64,000 bases of DNA. Origin: Moraxella catarrhalis (GTDB lineage Bacteria > Pseudomonadota > Gammaproteobacteria > Pseudomonadales > Moraxellaceae). Shown in pieces: positions 18,299 to 28,624 of this stretch. The stretch is from contig NZ_LXHE01000002.1 of NCBI RefSeq assembly GCF_001656295.1, forward strand, positions 310,001-374,000, written 5' to 3'. The number at the start of each line of letters is the position of its first letter. Position 1 is the first letter of the stretch. The notes under the pieces are model-generated. The model searched no databases. It saw only the letters and a list, made by a program, of their open reading frames with translations, and was not told where the DNA came from. The translations under genes were made by a program, and so were the position numbers.

Positions 18299-19411
18299 AT
18301 GACAACTGATACCCACTTTGACGCTGACGATTTGGCGGAATATGACTTTGATTATACGATGAATGAAAATGGTCAGCTCACCCAAGCGGAGATTGCTACA
18401 TTATATACCGAGCTTGGTGAAGCTGAGCAGGCATTGGTAACCATTCGTGATTTTATCCGCTTTGTGGTGACCAAGCTTCGCCAGTATGATGTCGTTGTGG
18501 CACAAGGGACGACAGATGAGTTTGCTGAAGCGGCGGCAATTGTTTTGCATTCTTTATCGCTTGAATGGTCGGCAGATGAGCAGATTTTGGAGTGTAAGCT
18601 GACTCCCAGCGAAAAGCAAGAAGTCTTGACTTTATTATCTGAGCGTATCATTCAGCGTAAGCCTTTGTCCTATTTGATTAATTTGGCGTATTTTTGTGGG
18701 CTGCCTTTTTATGTTGATGAGCGTGTTTTGATTCCACGCTCTCCGATTGCCGAGCTGATTAATCAGCAGTTTTATCCATATTTTGATGTCGATGATGTAC
18801 GCAAAAACTCATTTTTTAGCCACGGTTTAGAAGAGTCGCAGTTGGCAGCACCTGAGCGTATTTTGGATTTATGCACAGGTTCTGGTTGTATTGCCATTGC
18901 ACTTGCTAAGGCATTTCCTGATGCCAATATTGATGCCACAGATATTGATAAAGATGCCCTAGAAGTGGCATGGACAAATGTTGAGCATCATGAGCTTGCT
19001 CATCAAGTCAACCTACTTGAATCAAATTTATTTGCCAAACTGCCCGCTGAAAATCAGTACGAGCTTATTGTGACTAATCCGCCTTATGTGGATGCGGCGG
19101 TGATGGCAGATCTGCCACCTGAGTTTTTGCATGAGCCTGAACATGCACTTGCAGCAGGTCAAGATGGCTTAGATTTGGTACATCAAATTTTATACCACGC
19201 ACCTGATTATTTGACCAAAGATGGCTTGTTGGTCTGTGAAGTTGGTGATAGCGAGTGGGCATTACGCCAAGCTTATCCTGAAATTCAGTTTGATTGGCTG
19301 ACCTTTGAAAAAGGCGGTAGCGGTGTTTTTGCCATCACATGTGAAGAGCTTTTGGAATACCAAGAAGATTTTGCCAGACAAGTTGAGCGTGTGCAAGGTT
19401 TGACCCACTGA
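18299..19411 (+). CDS. prmB: 50S ribosomal protein L3 glutamine methyltransferase
   Basis: About 370 residues with an AdoMet-binding Rossmann domain (I-L-D-L-C-T-G-S-G-C-I-A-I) and the N-P-P-Y-V motif that binds the glutamine amide. The segment P-R-S-P-I-A-E-L-I is characteristic of PrmB, while PrmC has P-R-A-D-T-E. It is some 60 residues longer than E. coli PrmB; the extra length is an acidic N-terminus (about residues 1-35, many Asp and Glu). It would N5-methylate a glutamine of ribosomal protein L3. ATG 18299 is preferred over a TTG one codon upstream. A hairpin terminator follows. The PrmC paralogue is at 50980-51864. Confidence 0.93.
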   Translation: MTTDTHFDADDLAEYDFDYTMNENGQLTQAEIATLYTELGEAEQALVTIRDFIRFVVTKLRQYDVVVAQGTTDEFAEAAAIVLHSLSLEWSADEQILECKLTPSEKQEVLTLLSERIIQRKPLSYLINLAYFCGLPFYVDERVLIPRSPIAELINQQFYPYFDVDDVRKNSFFSHGLEESQLAAPERILDLCTGSGCIAIALAKAFPDANIDATDIDKDALEVAWTNVEHHELAHQVNLLESNLFAKLPAENQYELIVTNPPYVDAAVMADLPPEFLHEPEHALAAGQDGLDLVHQILYHAPDYLTKDGLLVCEVGDSEWALRQAYPEIQFDWLTFEKGGSGVFAITCEELLEYQEDFARQVERVQGLTH

Positions 19412-19434
19412 TACCGTTTTATGATGTGTTGAAT

Positions 19435-19466
19435 AAAAAGCAAATGGAACATCCGTTTGCTTTTTA
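19435..19466 (+). terminator. rho-independent terminator after prmB
   Basis: Inverted repeat of 13 bases (19435-19447 and 19453-19465) with a 5-base loop, ending in a T run. Confidence 0.85.
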
Positions 19467-19490
19467 TTATCTGTATCTGAGTGCATTGGC

Positions 19491-19519
19491 ATGACTTTGA
19501 TGCAAAATTTTAGTATAAT
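19491..19519 (+). promoter_or_regulatory. candidate promoter for rlmN
   Basis: A perfect TATAAT at 19514-19519 with ATGACT at 19491-19496, 17 bases apart. It lies 36 bases before the rlmN start and directly after the prmB terminator. The -35 match is moderate. Confidence 0.45.
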
Positions 19520-19554
19520 AATGGGTTTAATTAAATACTTGTATAGAGTGTACC

Positions 19555-20742
19555 GTGAATAAAATTCCTGTCATCACCTCCGCTGAGCAGTCCGACCAAG
19601 CAGCCAAGAAAGTCAATCTTTTAGGTATGTCAAAAGATGAATTATCGGCGTTTTTTGTGTCTTTGGGCGAAAAGCCGTTTCGTGCAACGCAGGTGATGAA
19701 GTGGATTTATCAATTTGGTGTGACAGATTTTTTTGAGATGACAAATATTTCAAAAAAACTTCAGCATAAGCTACATGAGGTAGCTTATGTAGTGCCACCG
19801 ACTGTGAAATATAAAGAGTTTAGCCAAGATGGCACACGCAAATGGGTCTTTGAGGTGGCGGGTGGTTCGTTGGTTGAGACAGTCTTGATTCCTGCTGATG
19901 ATGGTAAGCAATTTGGGCGTAAGACTTTATGCATTTCATCACAAGTGGGTTGTGCGTTGGATTGTTCGTTTTGCAGTACAGGCAAGCAGGGTTTTGAGCG
20001 AGATTTGACGCCAAGCGAAATCATCGGACAGCTTTGGGTCGCCAATCAGTCTTATATGGAAAATGTGCCGCCAACTGAGCGAGAAAACCGTGTGACCAAT
20101 GTCGTCATGATGGGCATGGGTGAACCGTTATTAAACTATAATCCTGTGGTGGCAGCCATGTCACTCATGCTTGATGATCATGCATTTGGCTTATCCAAAC
20201 GCCGTGTCACGCTTTCAACCTCAGGCGTTGTCCCAAAAATGTATGATTTGGCCAAAGATATTGATGTGGCACTTGCCATCAGCTTACATGCACCTAATGA
20301 TGAGCTTCGTAATGAACTTGTGCCAATTAATAAAAAATATCCTTTAAAAGATCTTATTAAGGCTGCCAAATCTTATGTGTACGATGAAAATCCTCGTCAC
20401 AAAAAACACATTACCATCGAATATGTTATGCTAGCAGGCGTTAACGATTCTGATGAACACGCACATCAGCTGGTTGATTTGCTCAAAGATTTGCCGAGCA
20501 AAATTAATTTAATTCCGTTCAATCCATTTCCGCATGCACCTTATGGGCGTTCAAGCAATAATCGGATACATGCTTTTAGTCATATTTTAAACCAAGCAGG
20601 ATTTGTTTGTACAATTCGCCAGACTCGTGGTGATGATATTGATGCTGCTTGTGGGCAGCTGGTCGGTCAGGTCGCTGATCGTACACGCCGTGCCAAAAAA
20701 TGGCAAGAAAGTATCCAAAAACGCCAAAGCCATCATGAATGA
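19555..20742 (+). CDS. rlmN: dual-specificity 23S rRNA/tRNA adenine-C2 methyltransferase
   Basis: A 395-residue radical-SAM methyltransferase. The CX3CX2C iron-sulfur motif is at C133, C137 and C140 ([10 protein letters not shown]). The substrate-activating cysteine near the C-terminus is in [10 protein letters not shown]. It methylates C2 of A2503 in 23S rRNA and of A37 in some tRNAs. The start is a GTG at 19555; the next in-frame ATG (19627) begins at M-S-K-D-E-L and would still leave the family core whole, so the exact start is not certain. It heads the run pilF-ispG-extra gene-hisS-yfgM-bamB-der, a well-known gammaproteobacterial order. Confidence 0.96.
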   Translation: MNKIPVITSAEQSDQAAKKVNLLGMSKDELSAFFVSLGEKPFRATQVMKWIYQFGVTDFFEMTNISKKLQHKLHEVAYVVPPTVKYKEFSQDGTRKWVFEVAGGSLVETVLIPADDGKQFGRKTLCISSQVGCALDCSFCSTGKQGFERDLTPSEIIGQLWVANQSYMENVPPTERENRVTNVVMMGMGEPLLNYNPVVAAMSLMLDDHAFGLSKRRVTLSTSGVVPKMYDLAKDIDVALAISLHAPNDELRNELVPINKKYPLKDLIKAAKSYVYDENPRHKKHITIEYVMLAGVNDSDEHAHQLVDLLKDLPSKINLIPFNPFPHAPYGRSSNNRIHAFSHILNQAGFVCTIRQTRGDDIDAACGQLVGQVADRTRRAKKWQESIQKRQSHHE

Positions 20743-20794
20743 ATTGATACATCTATTTACTAATAATGTCAAAGCCTGATAGAATGGACGCTGC

Positions 20795-21391
20795 ATGAAA
20801 ATCCGAGTAAAGTGGCTTATGGTCATGGTGACGGGGGCGGTATTGAGTGCCTGTCAAAGTACACCAATACCGCCTAAAAATAATCCGCAATTGGCACAAA
20901 TCCGAACCCAAATTGCAATCTCGCTACTGGACATGGGTAAGCTTGATCAAGCCAAACAGCAGTTGGATGCTGCCTTATCGGCTGATCCGCAGTTTGCACC
21001 TGCCTATCGCACCTTGGCAAAGGTTTATCAGGCGTCAGAGGATGCTGCTCACCAAGCCAAAGCTCAACGCTTGTTTGAAAAAGCGATTGAACTAAATCCC
21101 AAAGATATGCAAAATTATATGGATTATGGATTTTATTTGGTACGGATGGGAGATTTATCAGGTGCGTTGACTTATTTTGACAAGCCTAGCCGAGCTATCG
21201 GCTATGAAGGGCGTGTGATCGCCATCGAAAATATGGCATATATTTATTATCATCAATATGAAGCTGCCAAATCACCAACAAAAGATGACTATCATAACGC
21301 CAAATCAGCACTTGAGCGTGCGTTAACTTCAGGCACTCAGCATGATGAAATCAAAAAGTCTTATGACAAATTATTAAGTGATTATAAATAG
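20795..21391 (+). CDS. pilF: type IV pilus biogenesis lipoprotein PilF/PilW
   Basis: A 198-residue lipoprotein. The signal peptide is short and basic (M-K-I-R-V-K-W) with a hydrophobic core ending in the lipobox L-S-A-C at residues 17-20. After it come TPR-like helices (for example A-L-S-A-D-P-Q-F-A-P-A-Y and A-I-E-L-N-P-K-D-M-Q-N-Y). In related bacteria PilF/PilW is the outer-membrane pilotin needed for assembly of the PilQ secretin, hence for piliation, twitching and often DNA uptake. Its place between rlmN and ispG is the classic position. It is shorter than Pseudomonas PilF, and the last TPR looks weak. Confidence 0.88.
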   Translation: MKIRVKWLMVMVTGAVLSACQSTPIPPKNNPQLAQIRTQIAISLLDMGKLDQAKQQLDAALSADPQFAPAYRTLAKVYQASEDAAHQAKAQRLFEKAIELNPKDMQNYMDYGFYLVRMGDLSGALTYFDKPSRAIGYEGRVIAIENMAYIYYHQYEAAKSPTKDDYHNAKSALERALTSGTQHDEIKKSYDKLLSDYK

Positions 21392-21449
21392 TTTATGATG
21401 ATTATCACGCCATGTATTTGGTCAATTGAACAAGAATAACGGTAATACC

Positions 21450-22565
21450 ATGTCAATACACAATCCGATTAAACGCCGACCCACCAAAAAAATCCATGTT
21501 GGCAATGTCGCCATCGGCGGTGATGCACCCATCAGCGTGCAAAGTATGACAAATACAAATACCTGTGATGTTGATGCAACAGTTGCACAAATTCAGCGAT
21601 GCGTGGACGCAGGTGCGGACTTGATGCGTGTATCGACACCAACGATGGAAAGCGTTGCTGCCTTCGCTGAGATAAAAAAACGCGTATCCATTCCACTTAT
21701 TGCCGATATTCATTTTGATCACAAAATCGCCATTGCGGTGGCAGATGTGGGTGCAGACTGCCTGCGTATCAATCCAGGCAATATTGGCAATGATCAAAAA
21801 GTCAAAGAAGTGGTTGCGGCGGCACGCCATCATAATGTGCCGATTCGTATCGGTGTGAATGCAGGCTCACTTGAAAAGGATTTACAAAAAAAATATCGAG
21901 AACCGACAGGTGAGGCGATGCTAGAATCGGCGTTACGCCACATTGATATTTTAGAAAATCTTAATTTTCAGAATTATAAAATCTCAGTCAAAGCCTCCAA
22001 TGTATTTTTAACCCTTGATGCGTATCGGCTGATTTCAGCACAAATTGATAATCCATTGCATCTTGGCGTTACCGAAGCGGGCGTATATCGCACTGGCACG
22101 GTCAAATCTGCCATTGCTTTGGGCGGTTTGCTACTTGATGGCATTGGCGATACCATGCGTATCTCTTTGGCGGCAGCACCAGAAGAAGAGATTAAAATCG
22201 GCTTTGACATTCTAAAATCACTGGGCATTCGTAGTAATGGCGTCAATTTTATTGCTTGCCCAAGTTGTAGCCGTCAAGAGTTTGATGTGATTAAAGTGAT
22301 GAATGAGCTTGAGGCTCGCTTAGAGGATATCCGTGAGCCGCTAGATCTGTCAGTTATTGGCTGTAAAGTCAATGGACCAGGTGAAGCCAAAGAAGCGACG
22401 ATCGGTGTCGTGGGAGCAAGCCCCAATAGTTTGGTTTATAAACATGGTGCAAAAAGCCATCTGATTGATACCAAAAAATTGGTAGATGAGATTGAGGCGA
22501 TGGTGCGTGCACAAGTCAAAGACATTCAAGATAAACGGGCAAATGAGATCATTCGCATAGGCTAA
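21450..22565 (+). CDS. ispG: 4-hydroxy-3-methylbut-2-en-1-yl diphosphate synthase
   Basis: About 371 residues, the usual length. The N-terminal TIM barrel shows V-Q-S-M-T-N-T-N and R-I-N-P-G-N-I-G. The 4Fe-4S ligands are in A-C-P-S-C-S-R (about two thirds along) and later G-C-K-V-N-G-P-G. It converts methylerythritol cyclodiphosphate to HMBPP in the non-mevalonate isoprenoid pathway. ATG 21450 gives M-S-I-H-N-P and is preferred over a TTG at 21426. The next gene begins only 4 bases after the stop. ispB, a downstream user of isoprenoid precursors, lies at 35765. Confidence 0.97.
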   Translation: MSIHNPIKRRPTKKIHVGNVAIGGDAPISVQSMTNTNTCDVDATVAQIQRCVDAGADLMRVSTPTMESVAAFAEIKKRVSIPLIADIHFDHKIAIAVADVGADCLRINPGNIGNDQKVKEVVAAARHHNVPIRIGVNAGSLEKDLQKKYREPTGEAMLESALRHIDILENLNFQNYKISVKASNVFLTLDAYRLISAQIDNPLHLGVTEAGVYRTGTVKSAIALGGLLLDGIGDTMRISLAAAPEEEIKIGFDILKSLGIRSNGVNFIACPSCSRQEFDVIKVMNELEARLEDIREPLDLSVIGCKVNGPGEAKEATIGVVGASPNSLVYKHGAKSHLIDTKKLVDEIEAMVRAQVKDIQDKRANEIIRIG

Positions 22566-22569
22566 ATGT

Positions 22570-23520
22570 ATGAGCGATCAGGATAAATTGGGCTTTGTGG
22601 ATTTGGCGGTGCATGCGATGAAAATGGTCAATCGACCAATGACAACGACGCAGCTGTGGGATTTTATACTTATAAATAAGCTGCATCATCGGTTATACAC
22701 TTTTGATGTACAAAAAAATAAATTTTCTGGTAAAACGCCATCGGTGACTTTTGCCACCACGATTTCTCAAAATAAACATTTTTTTGAAGCAATCCCAAAT
22801 ACCAAGCCAAAACAATATATTTTAAAATCTCAGCAAACAAAGTTGGAAGTAACAAAAAATCTTGATCAAACTACTCATCGCTTAGCAAAATATCATGAGC
22901 GAGAGTTACATCCTATCTTGACTTATTTTTTGAAATCTGATAAATATTTTCAAGCTTATTCAAAAACCATTTTTCATGAAGTCAGTCCAAAAGGAGCAAA
23001 AGGCGAGGATAAATGGCTGTATCCAGATATGGTGGCGGTGCATTTTGAATACGCCAATTACCAAAAAAACTATGTACTTGATTTTATTACGAAATTTAAT
23101 AAGCCGCCAATAAAAATCTACTCATTTGAGATTAAAAAAGAGCTAAATTTTAGTAATTATAAAGAAAGCTTTTTTCAGGCAGTCAGTAACTCAAGTTGGG
23201 CAAATGAAGGTTATTTGGTGGCGGCACAAATCCTGCCTGATGGTCAATTTATCGAGGCGCTCAAAAAACTTAGCCAAAGCTTTGGGATTGGTATTATTGA
23301 GCTTAATAGACACAATGTGAAACAAAGTAAGATTTTATCACCTGCCAAATTTAAAGAGATGATGGATTATTCGGTGGTTAATGAATTGGCGAATAAAAAT
23401 GCCAATTTTTCACAATTTTTAAAAACCATTATCGACTTTGATGTCAATCACCCCCACCGATTTAAAGGTGAGTTTGATAAAATTTTGAACTTACATGAAC
23501 CCAATGACAGCAATCATTGA
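22570..23520 (+). CDS. HARE-HTH / PD-(D/E)XK nuclease-like protein (COG2958-like)
   Basis: A 316-residue protein. Residues about 5-85 resemble the HARE-HTH winged-helix domain (F-V-D-L-A-V-H-A-M, then G-K-T-P-S-V-T-F-A-T-T-I-S and a closing Y-I-L). Residues about 105-250 look like a PD-(D/E)XK endonuclease fold: Y-P-D153-M-V, then F-E187-I-K189-K, then F-F-Q-A-V-S. Such two-domain proteins are widespread and uncharacterised; a DNA-cleaving or DNA-sensing role is inferred from the folds. The gene begins 4 bases after ispG and ends 23 bases before hisS, so it rides in a core operon. Its codons are richer in A and T (many AAA and AAT) than its neighbours, which suggests transfer. No partner methylase is adjacent. 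Confidence 0.72.
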   Translation: MSDQDKLGFVDLAVHAMKMVNRPMTTTQLWDFILINKLHHRLYTFDVQKNKFSGKTPSVTFATTISQNKHFFEAIPNTKPKQYILKSQQTKLEVTKNLDQTTHRLAKYHERELHPILTYFLKSDKYFQAYSKTIFHEVSPKGAKGEDKWLYPDMVAVHFEYANYQKNYVLDFITKFNKPPIKIYSFEIKKELNFSNYKESFFQAVSNSSWANEGYLVAAQILPDGQFIEALKKLSQSFGIGIIELNRHNVKQSKILSPAKFKEMMDYSVVNELANKNANFSQFLKTIIDFDVNHPHRFKGEFDKILNLHEPNDSNH

Positions 23521-23543
23521 TTGTATATAATTAAGGAATATTT

Positions 23544-24812
23544 ATGAATAAAATTACCGCTATCCGTGGCTTTAATGATGTGCTGCCCGAGCAAACACCA
23601 GCATGGCGTGCAATGGAACGAACATTAATTGAGGTGATGGATAGCTATGGCTATAGCCAAATCCGTTTGCCTTTGGTTGAAGAAACTCAGCTATTTGCAC
23701 GAGGTGTCGGTGAAGCGACAGATATTGTTGAAAAAGAAATGTTTGGCGTTGTACATGGCGGAAATAAGGGCGATGAAGGATCTTCTTTTACTTTACGCCC
23801 CGAAGGTACTGCAGGATGTGTACGGGCAATTGTTGAGCATAACTTAACTCGTGGCGATACACCAAAATTATGGTACTTAGGTCCGATGTTTCGTTATGAA
23901 CGCCCCCAAAAAGGTCGCTATCGCCAATTTCATCAATTGGGCGTAGAGTATTTTGGCGCTGAGTTGCCTGATGCTGATGCTGAGTTGATCGCTATGACTT
24001 ATCATATGTGGCAAAAACTGGGCATCAGTGAGCATGTGACACTTCAGCTAAACACCTTGGGCGAGACTGATGAGCGTGCGGCATACAAATCAGCACTGGT
24101 TGAATATTTGACAACACACCAAGAGGCTTTGGATGATGATTCAAAACGCCGTTTAAATACCAATCCACTGCGTATTTTGGATTCCAAAGATGAAAACACT
24201 CAACAAATCCTAAAAAACGCCCCTAAGCTTGGTGAGTTTTTGGGTGAGGCATCGTTGGCTCATTTTGAAAAAGTACAAAATTATTTGTCCGCATTGGGTA
24301 TTTCGTTTGAGATAAACGATAAATTGGTGCGTGGCTTGGATTATTATAACAAAACCGTTTTTGAATGGGTAACTGACAAATTAGGTTCACAAGCGACCGT
24401 CTGCGGTGGCGGTCGTTATGATGGCTTGGTGGGTATCATCAAAGGCAAAGCTGAGCAGTCAGAGCCTGCGGTTGGGTTTGCTATGGGTCTTGAACGCTTA
24501 ATGCTATTGATTGATGCCGTTAATCCTTATCAAGCAGCATCTTGGTGTGATGTTTTTGTGATCGCCCACCCTGATTATTATATTGATGGCTTAAAATACG
24601 CCGAATCACTTCGCTTGCGTCAGAATAATTTACGCGTCAAAATGGCAAGTGCGACAGGCTTAAAATCACAAATGAAAAAAGCTGATAAATCAGGTGCAGC
24701 TTATACGGTCATCATCGCAGAAGATGAGGTAAATGCCAACCAAATCACCATTAAGACAATGGCAACGGGTGAACAACGCCGTGCACCCATTGATTATCAA
24801 TTTATACGATAA
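23544..24812 (+). CDS. hisS: histidyl-tRNA synthetase
   Basis: A 422-residue class II synthetase of normal length. It shows motif 2 ([10 protein letters not shown]), the histidine-specific loops L-V-R-G-L-D-Y-Y and G-G-G-R-Y-D-G-L, and motif 3 [10 protein letters not shown]-terminal anticodon-binding domain follows. It charges tRNA-His in the cytoplasm. A clear AAGGA precedes the ATG. It lies between the nuclease-like gene and yfgM; without that insertion it would adjoin ispG as in related genomes. Confidence 0.97.
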   Translation: MNKITAIRGFNDVLPEQTPAWRAMERTLIEVMDSYGYSQIRLPLVEETQLFARGVGEATDIVEKEMFGVVHGGNKGDEGSSFTLRPEGTAGCVRAIVEHNLTRGDTPKLWYLGPMFRYERPQKGRYRQFHQLGVEYFGAELPDADAELIAMTYHMWQKLGISEHVTLQLNTLGETDERAAYKSALVEYLTTHQEALDDDSKRRLNTNPLRILDSKDENTQQILKNAPKLGEFLGEASLAHFEKVQNYLSALGISFEINDKLVRGLDYYNKTVFEWVTDKLGSQATVCGGGRYDGLVGIIKGKAEQSEPAVGFAMGLERLMLLIDAVNPYQAASWCDVFVIAHPDYYIDGLKYAESLRLRQNNLRVKMASATGLKSQMKKADKSGAAYTVIIAEDEVNANQITIKTMATGEQRRAPIDYQFIR

Positions 24813-24873
24813 AATGTGTATGATTTTGCGATAAAATGTATATGGATAAAAACCGCATGAAAATGGTTGTGTG

Positions 24874-24882
24874 TGATATAAT
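24874..24882 (+). promoter_or_regulatory. extended -10 element before yfgM
   Basis: TGATATAAT at 24874-24882 is a full extended -10 (TGN plus TATAAT), 28 bases before the yfgM ATG. No good -35 is seen, which an extended -10 can tolerate. It suggests that yfgM-bamB have their own promoter apart from hisS. Confidence 0.45.
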
Positions 24883-24910
24883 GCATGCAATTTTCAATTA
24901 GAGTTTGATT

Positions 24911-25744
24911 ATGATTGACACTCCGAAGAATGACAATAATTTTACTGATCAAAAATCCTTAAATGCCTTAAAATTGCATGGCGAAAAGATTATTTATGCC
25001 GTACTTTTGGTATTGGCTGTCTTTTTTGGGTGGCAGTATTATCAAAAGAATTATGCCAAGATAGACACCGTCGCTGCAGATGCTTATACATCGATCTCGA
25101 CACGCGACGAGCAGCTGGTACAGGCATATTTAAATCCACAGCTCGATGCAGCTGGCAAGCAGGCATTGGCGGAAGAAGAAAAGCAGTTATTTGGCGATAT
25201 TGATGCACTTGTTGCAGCGCATGGCGATACTGCTTATGCCTGGCAAGCGCTGATGATCAAGGCGCGCCATCAGACCAATAATAATGATCTTGAAGGTGCG
25301 GTCGCAACGCTCAGCCAAGCCGCTTCAATCGATCTTGATGACGACGGTTTAACAGCAATAGCTAAAATACGCCATGCACGAGCCATGTTGGCAAATGGTG
25401 ATACAAACGGTGCGTTATCGATCGCTAATGAAACCATGCCGACAGCGTTTGAAGCGTCGCGCCAAGAGCTTTTGGGTGATATTTATCATGCCAAAAACGA
25501 AATAGACAATGCCAAAGCTGCTTATACCAAAGCCTGGGAGGCACTGCGTGAGCGCCAAGAAAACCGCGCGGTATTGGCTTTAAAATTGCAGTCGCTTGGG
25601 GTCAGTGTTGAGCCGATCGAGCCTGCCCCATCGGTGGTATCGATACCAAATACTCAGCCAACAGTTGAGGGTGGGGACGCATCACAGATCGTTGAGCACG
25701 ATTCGGCAGTGACAGACACACAAAACCCACAAAATGGCAATTAG
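24911..25744 (+). CDS. yfgM: YfgM-like TPR protein of the SecYEG translocon
   Basis: About 277 residues. One membrane helix follows a short cytoplasmic N-terminus (I-I-Y-A-V-L-L-V-L-A-V-F-F-G-W-Q, about residues 25-40). The rest is a periplasmic helical domain with TPR-like repeats (A-M-L-A-N-G-D-T, L-L-G-D-I-Y-H-A-K). This is the architecture of YfgM, which sits near SecYEG and PpiD and aids periplasmic chaperoning. The final 45 residues are a Pro/Thr/Ser/Asp-rich tail not typical of the family. The ATG at 24911 is preferred to a TTG two codons upstream. It directly precedes bamB, as in many gammaproteobacteria. Confidence 0.88.
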   Translation: MIDTPKNDNNFTDQKSLNALKLHGEKIIYAVLLVLAVFFGWQYYQKNYAKIDTVAADAYTSISTRDEQLVQAYLNPQLDAAGKQALAEEEKQLFGDIDALVAAHGDTAYAWQALMIKARHQTNNNDLEGAVATLSQAASIDLDDDGLTAIAKIRHARAMLANGDTNGALSIANETMPTAFEASRQELLGDIYHAKNEIDNAKAAYTKAWEALRERQENRAVLALKLQSLGVSVEPIEPAPSVVSIPNTQPTVEGGDASQIVEHDSAVTDTQNPQNGN

Positions 25745-25815
25745 TGCTTAGTAAAGACACCTTATAATAATTGGTCAAATACACTTAATTAAGAATAGCA
25801 AAGTAAGGATATTTT

Positions 25816-26994
25816 ATGTATCAGCGCTTTATCAATACCGCATTGGTTGCAGCTTTGGCGGTAACTATGGTGGGCTGCGGCACCAAAGCCATCAAGCCAA
25901 CCGAACGCAAACCTGCCAAATTGGTTAATATTCAGGCGCCAGTCGCTGTATTAACACAGGTATCGAGCGTCCGCTTGGATCAAGGTCGATCGGCGTTAAG
26001 CCGCAGTGGCGCCAAAGTGCGAAAGGATGTGATTGATTTACAAATTGCACCTTTGGCAGATGGTATGATTGCAGCAAGTCGCAGCGGTATTGTTAGTGGG
26101 TACATGGGTGGATCTACTGCTTGGCAATATAGCGCTGAAGATGCGATTACCAGTGGTGTTGGCATTGATGATCAAGGAAGGGTGGCGGTCATTGGCACAC
26201 GCTCTGGCAAAATGATTGCGCTCGATGCCCACACAGGTGCGCCGCGTTGGACAGCGGAGCTTGGTTCTTCAAGTTTGGCGCCAGCTTTGATCAGCGGTGA
26301 TAAAGTGATTGCCATCACTAACAGCGGCGCGATTTTTGGATTGGATATTAACAGTGGTGCGACAGTTTGGCAGTACAATACCCAAGCACCAAATACCAGT
26401 GTGCGCGGTATGGCAAAGCCTTTGGCGCTTGATGCTCGCACGGTATTGATAGGCGGCTCGGATGGGCGTATTCATGCACTAGATACCATGACAGGTGCGC
26501 CTGTATGGGCTCGCCGTGTGGGATTGGCGATGGGTTCTGGAGAGATTGATAAGCTGCGTGATGTCGATGGCACACCGATCGTAACAGGGAATCATCTGTA
26601 CGCTGCCAGTTACAGTGGGCAATTAACCGGCTTTGATATGACAACAGGGCGCACCATGTTCGTCAGCGAGCTATCTAGCACCAAAAAACTGACCACTTTG
26701 GCGAACGCTGTCATCGGTAGCAGCACCGATGGTGATGTGGTTGCCTTTAACCGACTGACTGGTGATAAGCTTTGGGAAAATCATGATCTAAAATATCGCG
26801 GATTAACCAACCCTGTAACCATCGGCTCTTATATCGCTGTTGGGGATGCAGATGGCGTGGTACATATTTTAAATCATCAAGGCAAAATTATCAGCCGAGT
26901 CAATACTAAGGGTGCTTTGACCAACTTAACTGTGATCAATAATCGTTTATATACCCAATCAGCAGATGGCGTTGTGACTGTTTGGCAGTTTTAA
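25816..26994 (+). CDS. bamB: outer-membrane assembly lipoprotein BamB
   Basis: A 392-residue lipoprotein. The signal peptide ends in the lipobox V-G-C (cysteine at about residue 21). The mature protein consists of PQQ-like beta-propeller repeats, seen as recurring A-L-D-A-H-T-G-A-P-R-W, G-L-D-I-N-S-G-A-T-V-W and A-L-D-T-M-T-G-A-P-V-W units, and ends V-W-Q-F. BamB binds BamA in the complex that inserts beta-barrel proteins in the outer membrane. It is preceded by AAGGA and followed by a hairpin terminator. Position between yfgM and der is the classic one. Confidence 0.95.
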   Translation: MYQRFINTALVAALAVTMVGCGTKAIKPTERKPAKLVNIQAPVAVLTQVSSVRLDQGRSALSRSGAKVRKDVIDLQIAPLADGMIAASRSGIVSGYMGGSTAWQYSAEDAITSGVGIDDQGRVAVIGTRSGKMIALDAHTGAPRWTAELGSSSLAPALISGDKVIAITNSGAIFGLDINSGATVWQYNTQAPNTSVRGMAKPLALDARTVLIGGSDGRIHALDTMTGAPVWARRVGLAMGSGEIDKLRDVDGTPIVTGNHLYAASYSGQLTGFDMTTGRTMFVSELSSTKKLTTLANAVIGSSTDGDVVAFNRLTGDKLWENHDLKYRGLTNPVTIGSYIAVGDADGVVHILNHQGKIISRVNTKGALTNLTVINNRLYTQSADGVVTVWQF

Positions 26995-27014
26995 TTGATC
27001 AATAAAATCAGCAT

Positions 27015-27045
27015 CCTTTGTCACTTCATGAGTGGCAAAGGTTTT
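27015..27045 (+). terminator. terminator-like hairpin after bamB
   Basis: Arms 27015-27025 and 27031-27041 pair over 11 positions with one internal mismatch, followed by TTTT. Confidence 0.6.
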
Positions 27046-27130
27046 GCTGTTTTGGGTCACTGATTATTAATACGGCATCACCCAAATCCTAAGTGCTATA
27101 GATTTAATTTCAATATATTAAGAGTAAAAC

Positions 27131-28549
27131 ATGAGTATAAAACCTGTGGTCGCCTTGATTGGTCGTCCCAATGTCGGCAAATCGACCTTATTTAATCAGT
27201 TGACTAAGAGTCGTCAAGCACTGGTGGCGGATTTGGCAGGTCTGACCCGTGACCGTCAGTACGGCGATGCACATTTTGAAAATAAGTCATTCATTGTCGT
27301 TGACACTGGTGGTATCGGTGAGATGGATGATGGTTCAGGTAATATCGACGATTATATGGCGACTCAGTCATACACGGCGATTCATGAAGCAGATATCGTT
27401 GTTTTTGTGGTAGATGCGCGTGCAGGATTGATTGGTGCGGACAGTGAAATTGCCCGTTTTTTGCACACCTTGGGTAAGCCTGTATTTTTGGTGGCAAACA
27501 AGATGGATGGCGTTCATGAAGCGGCATATGCAGAGTTTTTTGCCTTAGGTTTTGGTGAACCGTACGCTACTGCAGCCAGTCATGGTAGAGGCGTTACCAA
27601 TTTGCTTGAGTCTTTGACGGCGGATATGCCCGAAGATATGCCCGAAGATGAACTTGATGACAAAGCCTTAAAGCTTGCCATCATTGGTCGCCCTAATGTC
27701 GGTAAATCAACCTTAGTCAATCGCTTGCTGGGCGAAGATCGTGTGGTGGTCTTTGATATGCCAGGCACAACGCGTGACAGTATTTATATTCCTTTTGAGC
27801 GAGAAGGGCGTAGCTATGTTCTGATTGATACAGCAGGCGTGCGTCGCCGTGGTCGCATTGATGAGAAAGTAGAAAAATTTTCTGTGGTTAAGACGCTGCA
27901 AGCGATCAAAGATGCCAATGTCGTGGTAGTAGTCATCGATGCCAAAGAAGGCATTGTTGATCAAGATTTACATATGCTTGGCTATGCACTAGACGCAGGG
28001 CGCGCCATTGTCGTGGCAATCAATAAATGGGATGGCTTAAGCCAAGATCAAAAAGACTCTGTCAAAATTGAAATTGATCGCCGTTTTAATTTTGTGCCTT
28101 GGGTAAAAATTCATTTAATTTCTGCTTTATATGGTAATGGTGTGGGCAATCTTTATCCTTCGATCCATAAAGCTTATGAAGCATCGATGTTTAAGGTGTC
28201 AACCAATCAGCTGACGCGAATCTTGGAAGATGCTGTTGCCAGCCATCCACCGCCGATGGTGGGTGGTCGCAGAATTAAGCTGAGATATGCACATTTGGGT
28301 GGGCATAATCCTCCTGTCATCGTCATTCATGGTAATCAAACGAGCAGCCTGCCAAAAAGCTATCAGCGTTATCTTGAAAATGTTTTTCGCAATGTCTATA
28401 AACTCGAAGGGACACCACTGCAGGTAGAATTTAAGCAAAATACCAACCCATACGAAGGTAAGAAAAATCCTGTCGTTAAAAACAAAGCCAAGCTGATGCG
28501 CGAGAAAAAACGCATTCAGCGGTTTAAGCGTGCTGAGAAAAAACGATAA
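27131..28549 (+). CDS. der: ribosome-assembly GTPase Der (EngA)
   Basis: A 472-residue protein with the two tandem G domains that define Der. Each has its P-loop ([12 protein letters not shown] near residue 10 and [12 protein letters not shown] near residue 185), its switch glycine motif (D-T-G-G and D-T-A-G) and its N-K-x-D (N-K-M-D and N-K-W-D). A KH-like C-terminal domain follows, with a Lys/Arg-rich tail. It acts in 50S subunit maturation. An acidic linker (M-P-E-D repeated) separates the G domains. A terminator directly follows the stop codon. Confidence 0.97.
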   Translation: MSIKPVVALIGRPNVGKSTLFNQLTKSRQALVADLAGLTRDRQYGDAHFENKSFIVVDTGGIGEMDDGSGNIDDYMATQSYTAIHEADIVVFVVDARAGLIGADSEIARFLHTLGKPVFLVANKMDGVHEAAYAEFFALGFGEPYATAASHGRGVTNLLESLTADMPEDMPEDELDDKALKLAIIGRPNVGKSTLVNRLLGEDRVVVFDMPGTTRDSIYIPFEREGRSYVLIDTAGVRRRGRIDEKVEKFSVVKTLQAIKDANVVVVVIDAKEGIVDQDLHMLGYALDAGRAIVVAINKWDGLSQDQKDSVKIEIDRRFNFVPWVKIHLISALYGNGVGNLYPSIHKAYEASMFKVSTNQLTRILEDAVASHPPPMVGGRRIKLRYAHLGGHNPPVIVIHGNQTSSLPKSYQRYLENVFRNVYKLEGTPLQVEFKQNTNPYEGKKNPVVKNKAKLMREKKRIQRFKRAEKKR

Positions 28550-28576
28550 AAAAGCGGGTAATGCCCGCTTTTTTAT
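28548..28576 (+). terminator. bidirectional terminator between der and rnhB
   Basis: A GC-rich stem (AAAGCGGG pairing with CCCGCTTT around a short loop) with an A run before and a T run after; it can serve der on plus and rnhB on minus. Confidence 0.85.
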
Positions 28577-28624
28577 TTATGGTGATTCAGCCGTCAGACG
28601 CTTGATATATAATGATCACTATGA

